Positions 31,790-40,733 of a stretch of 46,479 bases of DNA are shown piece after piece. The stretch comes from Nostocales cyanobacterium LEGE 11386 (GTDB lineage Bacteria; Cyanobacteriota; Cyanobacteriia; Cyanobacteriales; Nostocaceae), in assembly GCA_015207155.1 (NCBI GenBank), contig JADEXK010000048.1:1-46479 (forward strand), in the 5' to 3' direction. The notes below the pieces were generated by a model. The model was not told the origin of the DNA. It saw nothing but the letters and a program-made list of their open reading frames with translations, and made no database searches. The stretch's first letter is position 1. Each line of letters begins with the position of its first letter. The position numbers and the translations under genes are program-made.

Positions 31790-32557
31790 TCAGTTGGGTT
31801 TGGGAAGAGGTTGACCAAACTCAATCACTTCTATATGCGGCAGATTAGGTGGATTGTTGGGGATTGCAGGTACGGAGAAATCAGGACTTGTGACAGGAGG
31901 AATCTGATTAAGATTACCAGGTTGATTGGGAAAAGTGGCTGGAGGAAGCATAGAACCGGGTAGTTGAGACGAATTGCTAGGAGTGAGCGGCGGTACAGTG
32001 ACAAAGGGTTGCTGTGGGTTAGTAGTAGTTGGCATTAAGGTGCTGGGTAACTGGAGATAGTCACTTGGCGCTAAATTGTTAGGTAAAGACTGAAAATTTC
32101 CCGGTTGTGTAGAGGGATGATAACTAGTAATTGTTGGACGTAATACCCAGCGCGTGGGGTTTTGTCGGGAAGCTGGTTGCAATTGCACTTTGTTGGTATC
32201 TACAAAATTTCCAGTTGCCAAATCTAGAACAATGCGAGTTACAGTGTCACTTAATTGAGCAACACGAATTCTTTGAATTGCGCCAACATAATTTTGTGTT
32301 GTGGGAACGTAACCCAACTTAGTATCTGGCAAATCTACAACTAGACGAGGCGGTTCGGGGAGATAAAAATACTGGGGAGTTATGCCTGTTGAAAGGGTAA
32401 TTTCTAGTTGCACAGCCTCTGGGTAAAAGCGCCAATTCTCTAGTCTTGCCACTGGTGCGGCGGTACTACTGCCAGTTTGGAAAAGAATGACTGCGTACAA
32501 CCCAAACAGCCGCTTACCCCATTGCAAAGATTGCCTAATCGCTAGTTCCTTGTACAT
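31790..32557 (-). CDS. AMIN-domain periplasmic protein
   Basis: A 255-residue exported protein. A signal peptide covers about residues 1-34 (GLYAVILFQTGSSTAAPVA). The AMIN domain (about 36-115) contains LENWRFYPEAVQLEITLSTG, PRLVVDLPDTKLG and IQRIRVAQLSDTVTRIVLDL. AMIN domains target amidases and secretins to the cell wall. The rest (about 130-255) is a Pro/Ser/Asn-rich low-complexity tail. No amidase domain is present, so it may be a peptidoglycan-binding structural or targeting protein. Confidence 0.85.
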   Translation of the reverse strand: MYKELAIRQSLQWGKRLFGLYAVILFQTGSSTAAPVARLENWRFYPEAVQLEITLSTGITPQYFYLPEPPRLVVDLPDTKLGYVPTTQNYVGAIQRIRVAQLSDTVTRIVLDLATGNFVDTNKVQLQPASRQNPTRWVLRPTITSYHPSTQPGNFQSLPNNLAPSDYLQLPSTLMPTTTNPQQPFVTVPPLTPSNSSQLPGSMLPPATFPNQPGNLNQIPPVTSPDFSVPAIPNNPPNLPHIEVIEFGQPLPKPN

Positions 32558-33001
32558 TGATTTTTATTCCTTGTATGTTGAATTATTAGGCATTTTTTAA
32601 TGACTAATAGGTAATAGTTTTTCTACTATGAGCAATGAATGATTACTAAGTTTTTTAGTAATCTTTGCTAGATTCCAGGCATATATTAACAAAAAAGCTA
32701 AAATTATCGAATAAAGAAGATTATGAAATATTGTAGTAAAGTAAAGCAAAGCATAACCTAGAAACTGCCCTAGAACAAGGTCAGCTTACCAAGCCGTGTA
32801 AAGATTTATATTGACATCTAAAAATCACTGGTTATAGTAATTATAGTATTGCTGAACAGACACTAAATTTATCTAGTTTGTAGTTTCACCTCAAAGCAAT
32901 TTGGCAGGTATCAATCTCATGACTATCAAACATACATGCTAGTCATCCGCACCTTTATTCATTATTTATGAAAAAATGCTTGGTGTAAGGTTCATTATAT
33001 A
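32558..33001. other. Divergent intergenic region upstream of the ABC-NrtS operon
   Basis: A 444-base AT-rich gap between the AMIN gene (minus) and the transporter operon (plus). It contains a perfect 9-bp hairpin at 32641-32663. A TATAAT sits at the very start of the permease gene (32998-33003) and is too late for its own promoter. I looked for an NtcA box of the form GTA-N8-TAC and found none; the nearest has ten bases between the half-sites. Confidence 0.55.
32641..32663. promoter_or_regulatory. Perfect 9-bp inverted repeat in a divergent promoter region
   Basis: GATTACTAA (32641-32649), loop GTTTT, TTAGTAATC (32655-32663). It lies upstream of both neighbouring genes, so it is not an ordinary end-of-gene terminator. 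It could be an operator or an attenuator in the transporter leader. Confidence 0.4.
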
Positions 33002-33823
33002 ATGCAAATACAAATCAAGAGTAAAAGTTTTTTTAGACAAATTTTTAAAGTAATATACCAGAAAATCAGACAATCTTTACCATCTGTTTCTGGTATTTTA
33101 TTTTTATTGATATTCTGGCAATTATTAAGTTTAAGATCTGAGACATTATTGCCTTCTCCTTTAGAGGTTGTGATTAATACTGGCGATTTAATTAAAAACC
33201 CATTTTTTAATTATGGAGGACATAACAAAGGTTTCTTTTGGTTAATACTTGCCAGTTTGAAAAGAGTTGTTGTTGGCTATTCTCTAGCTGCAATAGTGGG
33301 GATTCCAGTTGGTTTTATGATCAGTTTAAATAGCTTTTGTAGAAAAGCCATAGACCCTATGATTCAACTGTTGCGTCCTGTAGCTCCTTTAGCGTGGCTA
33401 CCTTTGGCACAAGCGGTCTTTCTCAAACCCAATCCTTCAGCGATTTTTGTAATTTTTATAACTGCAATTTGGCCAATAATTCTGAATACTGCTTTGGGTG
33501 TACAGCTTGTACCCAAAGATTACATTAATGTTTCTAAAATTCTAGGTTTATCACTATTTGAAAACTTTTTTAAAATCCTATTACCTGCAACTTTACCTTA
33601 TATATTTACCGGGCTGAGAATTGCAATTGGTTTATCCTGGTTAGCAGTTGTGGCTGCCGAAATGCTACTTTCGGATGATGGAATCGGCTTTTTTATTGTT
33701 GATGCTTACAATAATGCCAATATTCATGAAATCATTTTAGCCATTCTTTATTTGGGTGCAGTTGGTTTAGTACTAGATAAAATAATGGCTTATATTTCTA
33801 TCAAAGTTACTCCTCAGGAATAA
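33002..33823 (+). CDS. ABC transporter permease, NrtB/CmpB/SsuC type
   Basis: A 273-residue inner-membrane permease with about six helices (first near residues 26-45, SGILFLLIFWQLLSLRS). The EAA-type cytoplasmic loop is LGLSLFENFFKILLPATLPYI (about residues 181-201), which docks to the ATPase. The segment RPVAPLAWLPLAQAVFLKPN is typical of the nitrate/bicarbonate/sulfonate family. It is first of a four-gene operon. Codon use and base composition are AT-richer than in neighbouring genes. The substrate is judged from its partners. Confidence 0.9.
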   Translation: MQIQIKSKSFFRQIFKVIYQKIRQSLPSVSGILFLLIFWQLLSLRSETLLPSPLEVVINTGDLIKNPFFNYGGHNKGFFWLILASLKRVVVGYSLAAIVGIPVGFMISLNSFCRKAIDPMIQLLRPVAPLAWLPLAQAVFLKPNPSAIFVIFITAIWPIILNTALGVQLVPKDYINVSKILGLSLFENFFKILLPATLPYIFTGLRIAIGLSWLAVVAAEMLLSDDGIGFFIVDAYNNANIHEIILAILYLGAVGLVLDKIMAYISIKVTPQE

Positions 33824-33863
33824 TTTTTTCTCAAGCATCCACTTCAGAAATAAAGGAAATAAT

Positions 33864-34658
33864 GTGTCTAGTTTTGTCGAAATCAGGGGCATAGAAAAAG
33901 AATTTACTTTTCAAAATGGCAATCGGAATATTGTTCTCAAAGACATAAACTTAGAAATTAGACAGGGATGTTTTGTCTCCCTCATTGGTCATTCTGGTTG
34001 TGGCAAGTCTACATTACTGAATATAGTGGCAGGTTTGGAAAAACCTACACGAGGTCAGGTGCAAGTTGATGGTCAATTGGTAAAAAAACCCGATCGCGAT
34101 CGCATGGTGGTATTTCAGAACTATTCCCTGTTACCTTGGCTAACTGCTTGGGATAATGTCGCTCTGTTTGTTGATAAAGCCATGCCTCACAAGTCTCGAA
34201 ATGAGCGTCATCAAATTATTGCCTCTCATCTAGAAATGGTTGGTTTGAAGGATGCAGCACATAAAAAACCAGGACAACTTTCTGGAGGGATGAAACAGCG
34301 AGTAGCTTTGGCGCGGGCTTTAGCAATTCAGCCAAAATTATTGTTACTAGATGAGCCATTTGGTGCATTAGATGCCTTGACTCGCGGATCTTTACAAGTA
34401 GAGTTAATGCGTATCTGCGATATCTACCACATCACAACAATTATGGTGACTCATGATGTAGATGAAGCGCTATTACTGTCTGATCAAGTGGTCATGTTGA
34501 AAAATGGGCCTGCTGCAACCATTGGTCAAATTTTGGATATACCCTTTGGACATCCTCGTTCTTTAGAAATTAAGAATTGCTCCGAATATCATTACCTGCG
34601 CCACGAACTGATGCAGTTCTTGCACAACCAAGAACAAGCTAAACGCTTAACAATTTAG
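33864..34658 (+). CDS. ABC transporter ATPase, NrtD/CmpD/SsuB type
   Basis: A 264-residue ATPase starting at GTG 33864, with AGGAAAT just upstream. Walker A GHSGCGKST is near residues 42-50, the Q-loop FQNYSLLPWLTAWDNV near 85-100, the signature LSGGMKQR near 141-148, Walker B LLLLDEPFGALD near 163-174 and the H-loop VTHDVDEALLLSD near 196-208. The motif set is that of the NrtD/SsuB group. Only one ATPase is present; the NrtC-type ATPase with a fused sensor domain found in cyanobacterial nrt and cmp operons is missing. Confidence 0.92.
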   Translation: MSSFVEIRGIEKEFTFQNGNRNIVLKDINLEIRQGCFVSLIGHSGCGKSTLLNIVAGLEKPTRGQVQVDGQLVKKPDRDRMVVFQNYSLLPWLTAWDNVALFVDKAMPHKSRNERHQIIASHLEMVGLKDAAHKKPGQLSGGMKQRVALARALAIQPKLLLLDEPFGALDALTRGSLQVELMRICDIYHITTIMVTHDVDEALLLSDQVVMLKNGPAATIGQILDIPFGHPRSLEIKNCSEYHYLRHELMQFLHNQEQAKRLTI

Positions 34659-34667
34659 GGTAATGAT

Positions 34668-35972
34668 ATGGCAAAACTTGACAGACGAAAATTTCTAGCC
34701 ACGGCTGGCGCAGCTGCATTAACTCACAGTTGCGCCAATCACTTAACTTTTAAAGTTGTTACCAATCAGTTAAGCCAAAGTGTTTATGTTGCACATACAG
34801 ATACACCTGAAATAACCACCGCAACCCTAGGCTTTGTGCCCGTAACGAGTTGCTGTCCTTTAATTATTGCCAAAGTTAAGGGATTTTTTGCTAAGTATGG
34901 GATGCCTGATGTCCGGGTTGTCAAGCAGCCTTCGTGGGCTGTCATGCGCGACAAACTGATGTTAGGTGCTGCTGACGATGGTTTGGATGGAGGTCATCTA
35001 CTGTTTCCCATGACTTATTTGATGGCTACAGGAGAAATTACCTATGGGCGGAAAATCCCCATGCATATCCTGGCTAGACTAAATGTGAATGGACAGGGGA
35101 TATCTGTTGCTAATACCTATAAAGAGTTAAACCTGGGTCTAGATAGTTCGCCACTAAAATCAATTTATGCTCAAAAGACATTAGCCGGAGAAACTGTACG
35201 TTGTGCAGTTCCCTATCGTCGAGTCACAGGCGATTTTTTCATGCGCTGGTGGTTGGCTTATGGTGGTATTGATCCAGATCAAGATACATCAGTGATTGTG
35301 GTTCCTCCGCCCCAGATGGTGGCAAGTATGCGGAGTGGAAGTATGGAAGCTTTTTGTGTGGTTGATCCTTGGCATCACCGGCTAATTAAACAAGGACTGG
35401 GTTATTCGACTGTCACTAGTGGAGAACTGTGGAATAATCACCCGGAAAAAGCACTAGTAGTGAGGGCTACATGGGTGGATAAGTACCCTAAAGCAGCTAA
35501 GGCAATTTTAGCAGCAGTCATGGAGGCGCAAATTTGGTGCGACCAACTAGAAAATAAAGCAGAACTGTTTCAGATCATGTCACAACGCCAGTGGATTGGT
35601 GTGAAAAGTGATTTGATTGGCGATCGCTTGTTAGGCAAAATGGATTACGGCAATGGGCGTGTAGTAGAAAATAGTCCCCATGCAATAAAATACTGGCGTG
35701 AAAATGCTTCTTACCCTTTCAAAAGTCATGACTTGTGGTTTTTAATTGAAGACATGCGCTGGGGTAATCGGTCACCTGATTTTGAGACAAAACCCTTAAT
35801 TGATGCGGTCAACCGTGAAGATTTGTGGCGAGAAGCTGCTAAATTAATTGGTCAGGAGGCAGCTATTCCAGCTAGTAACTCACGCGGAGTAGAAAAGTTT
35901 TTCAATGGCTTAGAATTTGACCCAGAAAACCCCCAAGCTTATTTGCAGGCTCCCAAAATTAGGCAACAATGA
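34668..35972 (+). CDS. Tat-exported NrtA/CmpA-like substrate-binding protein
   Basis: A 434-residue binding protein. A twin-arginine signal (DRRKFLATAGAAAL, RR at 6-7) is followed by a Cys (SCAN) that could allow lipid anchoring. The mature part opens with TATLGFVPVTSCCPLIIAKV and KGFFAKYGMPDVRVV, the standard NrtA/CmpA start. LDGGHLLFPMTYLMATGEI and LARLNVNGQGISVAN match ligand-site regions. NrtA-type proteins bind nitrate or nitrite and CmpA binds bicarbonate. The linked NrtS-like gene favours nitrate/nitrite, but the ligand residues do not decide it by eye. Four-base overlap with the next gene. Confidence 0.88.
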   Translation: MAKLDRRKFLATAGAAALTHSCANHLTFKVVTNQLSQSVYVAHTDTPEITTATLGFVPVTSCCPLIIAKVKGFFAKYGMPDVRVVKQPSWAVMRDKLMLGAADDGLDGGHLLFPMTYLMATGEITYGRKIPMHILARLNVNGQGISVANTYKELNLGLDSSPLKSIYAQKTLAGETVRCAVPYRRVTGDFFMRWWLAYGGIDPDQDTSVIVVPPPQMVASMRSGSMEAFCVVDPWHHRLIKQGLGYSTVTSGELWNNHPEKALVVRATWVDKYPKAAKAILAAVMEAQIWCDQLENKAELFQIMSQRQWIGVKSDLIGDRLLGKMDYGNGRVVENSPHAIKYWRENASYPFKSHDLWFLIEDMRWGNRSPDFETKPLIDAVNREDLWREAAKLIGQEAAIPASNSRGVEKFFNGLEFDPENPQAYLQAPKIRQQ

Positions 35973-36223
35973 ATCAGTTAATTAAAGGATATTTTGCTAG
36001 TTTAATTGAACCAAAATTTGTGCCAACGGCTGTAAAAGTTGCCTTAATAGTTGGTTCTATTTTATTTACTATCAATCATGGAAGTGCTGTGTGGCAAGGG
36101 AAAATGAGCCGCGATCGCTGGATCTCTGCGGGACTAACATACATAGTTCCCTATTTTGTGAATATTCACGGTCAATACATCAGCCGTCGTAGATCATCAC
36201 AATCGGCAAAATCTCGGCACTAA
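35969..36223 (+). CDS. nrtS: NrtS-like small nitrate/nitrite transporter
   Basis: An 84-residue membrane protein with two hydrophobic segments (about residues 18-37, PTAVKVALIVGSILFTINHG, and 52-70, WISAGLTYIVPYFVNIHGQY). The motif KVALIVGSILFTINHG, then W...LTYIVPYFV, matches NrtS, a small transmembrane nitrate/nitrite transporter described in cyanobacteria, which in some strains works as a NrtS1/NrtS2 pair. ATGA overlap with the binding protein shows operon membership. Only one copy is here, so it would act as a homomer, with a partner elsewhere, or together with the ABC system. Confidence 0.75.
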   Translation: MNQLIKGYFASLIEPKFVPTAVKVALIVGSILFTINHGSAVWQGKMSRDRWISAGLTYIVPYFVNIHGQYISRRRSSQSAKSRH

Positions 36224-36339
36224 ATTTTCTTTTTAGGCGTTGCTAGTTGAGATTATTTGTCTGAGTATATGAAATTTGAGTTTGATCTGCGAAGAAGTCA
36301 ATTGAATCAGGAAAAACTTAGTCTTTAGTGACTTGAGAA

Positions 36340-36774
36340 TTATAACCACTCTCCGCCTCGGAAACGCCAACGGGGAAAAATAATTCGCATCAGGCTTTGG
36401 GAGGCGGTAAAAACTGCTAGCCAAACCAAGCTATAGTGCAGTAAAAAAGCTCCTATTGGTAGTGCTTCTTTGGGTATAGGTATTGGTAAAAACCCAAAAA
36501 GTTTTACCCCACAAAAGACAAATACTAATTCCCAAATACCAGCGAATAGTTGATAAGCAGCTGGCCAGTCCCTATCCCAGCGAAAGTTTTGAAAATAGTT
36601 ATAAAGCACATCCCAACCTAAGCCAAAGATGGCAACATAAGCAAGTATCCAGAAATAAACCGAGTTAGCACCAGGGCCAATTAAGCCCATTGCAAAAGGC
36701 AAAGATACTAATACGCCTACACTTGCAAGTAGTAATAATCGAGTTTGCCAGCGACCAAATAAAGTTGGTGTCAT
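36340..36774 (-). CDS. Four-helix membrane protein, unknown function
   Basis: A 144-residue protein with four hydrophobic segments near residues 11-32, 38-58, 75-96 and 104-124. Between the second and third is an aromatic-rich loop (DVLYNYFQNFRWDRDWPAAY) and the C-terminus ends RWRFRGGEWL. I do not recognise a family; the loop with alternating Trp, Arg and Asp is distinctive. It converges on the NrtS-like gene and lies 66 bases downstream of the SGNH hydrolase gene on the same strand, so it could be co-transcribed with it. Confidence 0.7.
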   Translation of the reverse strand: MTPTLFGRWQTRLLLLASVGVLVSLPFAMGLIGPGANSVYFWILAYVAIFGLGWDVLYNYFQNFRWDRDWPAAYQLFAGIWELVFVFCGVKLFGFLPIPIPKEALPIGAFLLHYSLVWLAVFTASQSLMRIIFPRWRFRGGEWL

Positions 36775-36840
36775 CTGAATGCTTCCTTGCTGAGTAAAAA
36801 ATATTTTCCGCCTAAAGCAGGGAAATAGGTAAAAGCAATT

Positions 36841-37572
36841 CTATTTCTGTAATGATGTCAAATGGTAATCATATTGGGAATGATAAGCCGCCAATGGTTC
36901 CCAATTGATTACATCTTCTAACAAAGCTTGATAGCCTAATGTATTGGGATGAAGACCATCTGCACTTAAGCGTTTTAGCCTCCAAGTGTCACCTCGTGCC
37001 ATCCATTGATCAAAAATATCTAGATAGGGAATTCTGCGTTGGCTGCAAGCAAGTTTAGTAGCTTCTTTGTAACGGTATTGGTCGCTATGACTATAGTAAA
37101 AACAATCGAGAAATGGCATCTTAGACTCATCTACTGGTACCATTCCGATAAAAATTACGGGACAGAGTTGCTGTGCTTGTTCTAGTAGAGCAGCTATTTC
37201 CGATTCAAATACGGCAAAATCTGTGTAATTTCGGCTGTTGGGGCGTGTTAACCGCGCTGAATCATTCACGCCTACCGATAGGATAATCATGTCGGGAACA
37301 CGATTTCGTAATTCACCTCGATGGCGAAATTCAACTTCAAGTCTTTTCGCTACTTGCTGTGTGCGATCACCCCGTACTCCCAAATTATATAGGACATGAC
37401 CAGAACTATCCGGTAACATCCACCATCGGCGCAATTGCTCAACCCAACCGCCTTTTTCTGGATCGCCAAATCCGTAAACTAAGCTATCCCCTAGTGCGAC
37501 AATCTTCAAAGGCTGACATTTGTTCTGTGGTACAGACAGCTGCATTGAGGAAGAAAGCTCGAATGTTTGCAT
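36841..37572 (-). CDS. SGNH/GDSL-family hydrolase
   Basis: A 243-residue SGNH hydrolase without signal peptide. Block I is IVALGDSLVYGFG with nucleophile Ser30, block II LGVRGDRTQQV near 84-94, block III ILSVGVNDSAR near 117-127 and block V DGLHPNTLGY near 205-214 with the Asp-His pair. Such enzymes cleave esters of lipids, sugars or acyl groups; the substrate is unknown. The first 20 residues are variable, so the start could be an internal ATG (residue 10). Confidence 0.88.
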   Translation of the reverse strand: MQTFELSSSMQLSVPQNKCQPLKIVALGDSLVYGFGDPEKGGWVEQLRRWWMLPDSSGHVLYNLGVRGDRTQQVAKRLEVEFRHRGELRNRVPDMIILSVGVNDSARLTRPNSRNYTDFAVFESEIAALLEQAQQLCPVIFIGMVPVDESKMPFLDCFYYSHSDQYRYKEATKLACSQRRIPYLDIFDQWMARGDTWRLKRLSADGLHPNTLGYQALLEDVINWEPLAAYHSQYDYHLTSLQK

Positions 37573-37660
37573 TTTAAGACTATATTTTATATCTTTACAA
37601 GATTCTATACATTTCTACACCATTAAAGAGTATTTTTCTTGTCTTTAAATTCCGTAAGCT

Positions 37661-38545
37661 TTACATATCTGCTTGGGAAGCGTTGACTAAGTAAGGAACT
37701 GGCGCATCCCTGCGAGGCCAATTCTGCCAGAGAAAGCGAATCAACAAAGGCAGAGATATCAGCATTAAAATGACTCCTGTCCCCAAACCAGAACGCAATT
37801 GTTCTAAATTGTTCACATTTGTAGTAGTTTGTGACCCATGAGAAAGCAATCCTACTGTTACTGCTAGTAAATTATTTAACGCATGGCAGACAATAGGTAC
37901 AATCAATGTCCGGGTTTTGATGTATAAAACTCCCATCACAACTCCGAACAAAGATAATCCTAAGAAATTAGCATGTAAAATTCCGAATATCAGCGAAGAA
38001 ATAATTAAAGCGGTGCGAATGCCCCATTTGGCAGCCCAGCGCTGTAATATCACCCCGCGAAAGATGAATTCCTCTGTGATGGGTGCGACCACTACAGTTG
38101 CGATCGCACTCAGCAAATTATTCAATAAAGGTGCTGAATTTTGCAAAGAAGGATTGCTAGCAACTTGGCGCATCACTTCCTCTACAAAGGAAGGGGCAAT
38201 CCATGACAATAGGGAAAATGATACTAGATAGGCACTGAGTGAACACAAGATCAGGAGGAGAACTAAGCCTATTATCGGCAACCACCCATAGTTGCTGGGA
38301 ACACTGCCCACAACATACCGGAGATTAATTCCTAAGCGATGAAAGTCTGCCAGTACCCAAAGGCAAAGCAATCCAAATATGAAAATGTAGAGAATCAGGG
38401 TAACGACTTGAGTGTCGAATGTTAAATTGCTAATCCCTTGTACCAACCCTAATGCCATGCCGAGACTCAACGAGATGAGCGAACCCTGCAACAGCAAATT
38501 CCTAACTTTGAGCTTGTGGAATGGATTATCAAGATTATGGATCAT
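37661..38545 (-). CDS. CPBP-family intramembrane glutamic protease
   Basis: A 294-residue membrane protein of the CPBP (CAAX protease/bacteriocin-processing) family with about eight helices. The active-site motifs are EE at 158-159 with Arg163 (TEEFIFRG), His191 (FGILHANF) and His221/Asn225 (CHALNNLLA). Relatives cleave prenylated or peptide substrates and some give immunity to peptides. It is preceded by a 202-base repeat-rich gap. The specific substrate cannot be deduced. Confidence 0.88.
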   Translation of the reverse strand: MIHNLDNPFHKLKVRNLLLQGSLISLSLGMALGLVQGISNLTFDTQVVTLILYIFIFGLLCLWVLADFHRLGINLRYVVGSVPSNYGWLPIIGLVLLLILCSLSAYLVSFSLLSWIAPSFVEEVMRQVASNPSLQNSAPLLNNLLSAIATVVVAPITEEFIFRGVILQRWAAKWGIRTALIISSLIFGILHANFLGLSLFGVVMGVLYIKTRTLIVPIVCHALNNLLAVTVGLLSHGSQTTTNVNNLEQLRSGLGTGVILMLISLPLLIRFLWQNWPRRDAPVPYLVNASQADM

Positions 38546-38747
38546 AAGTGCTGAGTGTTATAGACGCTGCTGCGGTCAACCGCATGGTGGAGTCAGTACA
38601 TTGGTGGATCTTGGTGGTTTCCCCAAAGAAAAACCACTTTTTGCGTAGCGTGTCGTAGGTGTAAGGCTTCGCCAACTTGTGAGCATTCAAGGTACATAGC
38701 TTCTCTGAAAGAGGCAGCACCTAGCGTTGCTGACTCAGCAAGTAATT
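38546..38747. repeat. Interspersed repeat cluster
   Basis: A 202-base non-coding gap with an AGTGCTG-type start, the palindrome GCGGT-CA-ACCGC (38571-38582), a hairpin GTGGTTT (38614-38620)/AAACCAC (38631-38637) followed by TTTTT in plus orientation, and GCGTAGCGTGTCGTAGGTG like the cluster at 7440. No gene was seen. Confidence 0.55.
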
Positions 38748-40703
38748 CTAAGGTGACTGATTAAATACCCACTTTAACCACTGCCTCAAAGAACTGACAG
38801 TATTTAAACGATGGACTCCGGGCGCACGGGCGGCGGCGAGTCCATCAACAGCAACTAATGCGGAGTACTGTAAACCGAGAAAACTATCAACTGCTGCATA
38901 AGGGCCGCCCAAGGTAATCGCCCCAGCAGCATACATCTGACCTTTGCCACTCCGCATTTCTAGTAACTCAAAATTGTTGGCCACAACTAAGCGCCCCAAA
39001 TGATTTAGAGGCAAATTGTAATGTTTTACTAAATCTTCTAGTAAAGGGCTGGCATCCACCTTGGCATCCAGTCCGGTAGCATCAACAATAAAGTCTGCGG
39101 CCAGTTTCATTTCACCAAAGCCTTTTTCCTGAATATGAGTAATAGTGCGGTTTTGAGTATCCCGTTCTACAGCTTTCACTTCACCGAAGGTAATTTGATA
39201 CCAGCCTTCACTTAGCCCTCGTTCAGTGATATCCTGCCAGTCGTGACGGTCGGCTGTAGTAGTGCCACCCCAATCGGCTAGTAAGCGCTGGCGTTCATCA
39301 GGACTTGCTTTTTCTAACATGACGCGGAGTTCACCACCCCAGCAGGCTTTTGGCCAGTTAAAGGGTTGAAATTCGTAATGATTTTTGACTAAACGCTGAG
39401 TTTTTTGGAATTTGTTGCCTTGGGGTTTAGGCGATCGCATCAAATGCAAAACTGTAATCTGGCGATTTTGCTTTCTAGCTTCATAAATTCTTTGGATAAT
39501 TCGCGACGCAACTATCCCCCGTCCCCGAATTAACACTGTACCACCCTGTTGTTCCAGTTGCTGATAAACATGGTTGTGTGCTTCATAGGCATTCACCACA
39601 GACTTAAAGTCTTGATATTTTTCTCTATAAGCTTGTAAATCTGGCAGAAACTGAATTGCTGGATATCCAGTAGCTAAATGTAAATAACGACTAACTAAAA
39701 AAGCATAATTTCCCGGCCCGCGAGAATAAGCTACACAATATCTGCCATCATCTGTTTTGCGAATTGCCCTCACTCGCCCATAACGATAAATCTGATGCCA
39801 GCCAATACGCTTCACTTCCCGGTCTATGGAATCGAACACATTACTCGCACGAGGTGTGTAAGTTTCCGCAAAGGTTGGTTCTGCGAACACTTGCCATAAA
39901 TAACGCGATGCCGAGTTCAACTGACCTTTGCTAAAGTCACGCCAAGCTTCCCGCAAAGCATAACTGGGCCAACCCCAAATATTATCAGGACAAGAATCAG
40001 AATTAGATCGCAGTCTTTCATGTAAGGGAATTTGCGAATTCAAACAAAGGCGCTTGTAACGCGCATATGGTTCTGCTTCTAATCCCAAGGCTACGATTTT
40101 ATCAGCACTTACACCACTAATTCGCAGCAAGTCAACCCAGACAAAACTACCTAATCCCGCTCCAATTGCCAAATAATCACATTCATCTACTGGTAAGCCT
40201 GTGGCGTGAAGTGTTTGTACAACAACTGTTTCCGCTTGAAAAGCTGGTGGGGGAAAATTACTTGCCAAAGGTGTTATCGGCGGGGCTGGTGGCAAGCCAG
40301 AATCTGGGTTATTAGTATTGTGGTTAAACCGAATCATTGACGGTGGGCTGGTAGCTTGGGTAGTGGCGTTGACACCAAACATCACCGTCATCATGTAGGG
40401 GCCAATTTGCAACGTATCACCGTTAGCTAAAACACCACGGTTTTGTCGTTGACCGTTAATAAATACACCGTTAACGCTGCCTTGGTCAGTTACTACTAGC
40501 TGGTTTTGTTCCCAATCAATGAGGGCATGAAAGCGGGAAACTTCATTACTGTTAAGCAGCATTCTCGCAACGCGCTGTCCCTGAAGTTCAGCAGGTAAAC
40601 GGGCGAATTCACGACCAAAAGCTATAGGCGTACTCAACGTTGGTTCTCGCCGTTCCCCCGTCGCTGGATCTTCCCAACTTAATTGAATTTGTGGATTACT
40701 CAT
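38748..40703 (-). CDS. FHA-domain protein fused to an FAD/NAD(P)-binding oxidoreductase
   Basis: A 651-residue two-part protein. Residues about 25-108 form an FHA phosphothreonine-binding domain with FGRE (29-32), NEVSRFHA (53-60) and GSVNGVFING (75-84). A Pro-rich linker (about 118-155) leads to a flavoenzyme-like part: dinucleotide loop AIGAGLGS (179-186), a second Rossmann start LIRGRGIVAS (391-400), the FAD motif IVDATGLD (539-546) and a C-terminal AAGAITLGGPYAAVDSFLGL (592-611). The layout resembles flavin monooxygenase-type enzymes. The FHA part suggests control or recruitment by a Ser/Thr kinase. The neighbour encodes another FHA protein. The chemistry is unknown. Confidence 0.85.
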   Translation of the reverse strand: MSNPQIQLSWEDPATGERREPTLSTPIAFGREFARLPAELQGQRVARMLLNSNEVSRFHALIDWEQNQLVVTDQGSVNGVFINGQRQNRGVLANGDTLQIGPYMMTVMFGVNATTQATSPPSMIRFNHNTNNPDSGLPPAPPITPLASNFPPPAFQAETVVVQTLHATGLPVDECDYLAIGAGLGSFVWVDLLRISGVSADKIVALGLEAEPYARYKRLCLNSQIPLHERLRSNSDSCPDNIWGWPSYALREAWRDFSKGQLNSASRYLWQVFAEPTFAETYTPRASNVFDSIDREVKRIGWHQIYRYGRVRAIRKTDDGRYCVAYSRGPGNYAFLVSRYLHLATGYPAIQFLPDLQAYREKYQDFKSVVNAYEAHNHVYQQLEQQGGTVLIRGRGIVASRIIQRIYEARKQNRQITVLHLMRSPKPQGNKFQKTQRLVKNHYEFQPFNWPKACWGGELRVMLEKASPDERQRLLADWGGTTTADRHDWQDITERGLSEGWYQITFGEVKAVERDTQNRTITHIQEKGFGEMKLAADFIVDATGLDAKVDASPLLEDLVKHYNLPLNHLGRLVVANNFELLEMRSGKGQMYAAGAITLGGPYAAVDSFLGLQYSALVAVDGLAAARAPGVHRLNTVSSLRQWLKWVFNQSP

Positions 40704-40733
40704 TAAATATTCTCCCCCATCTCCCTCATCTCC

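Noticed and set aside
32632..32647. Possible NtcA site (GTA...TAC near 32610-32625) upstream of the transporter operon
   Set aside because: The half-sites there are ten bases apart, not eight, and no other GTA-N8-TAC was found in the gap.
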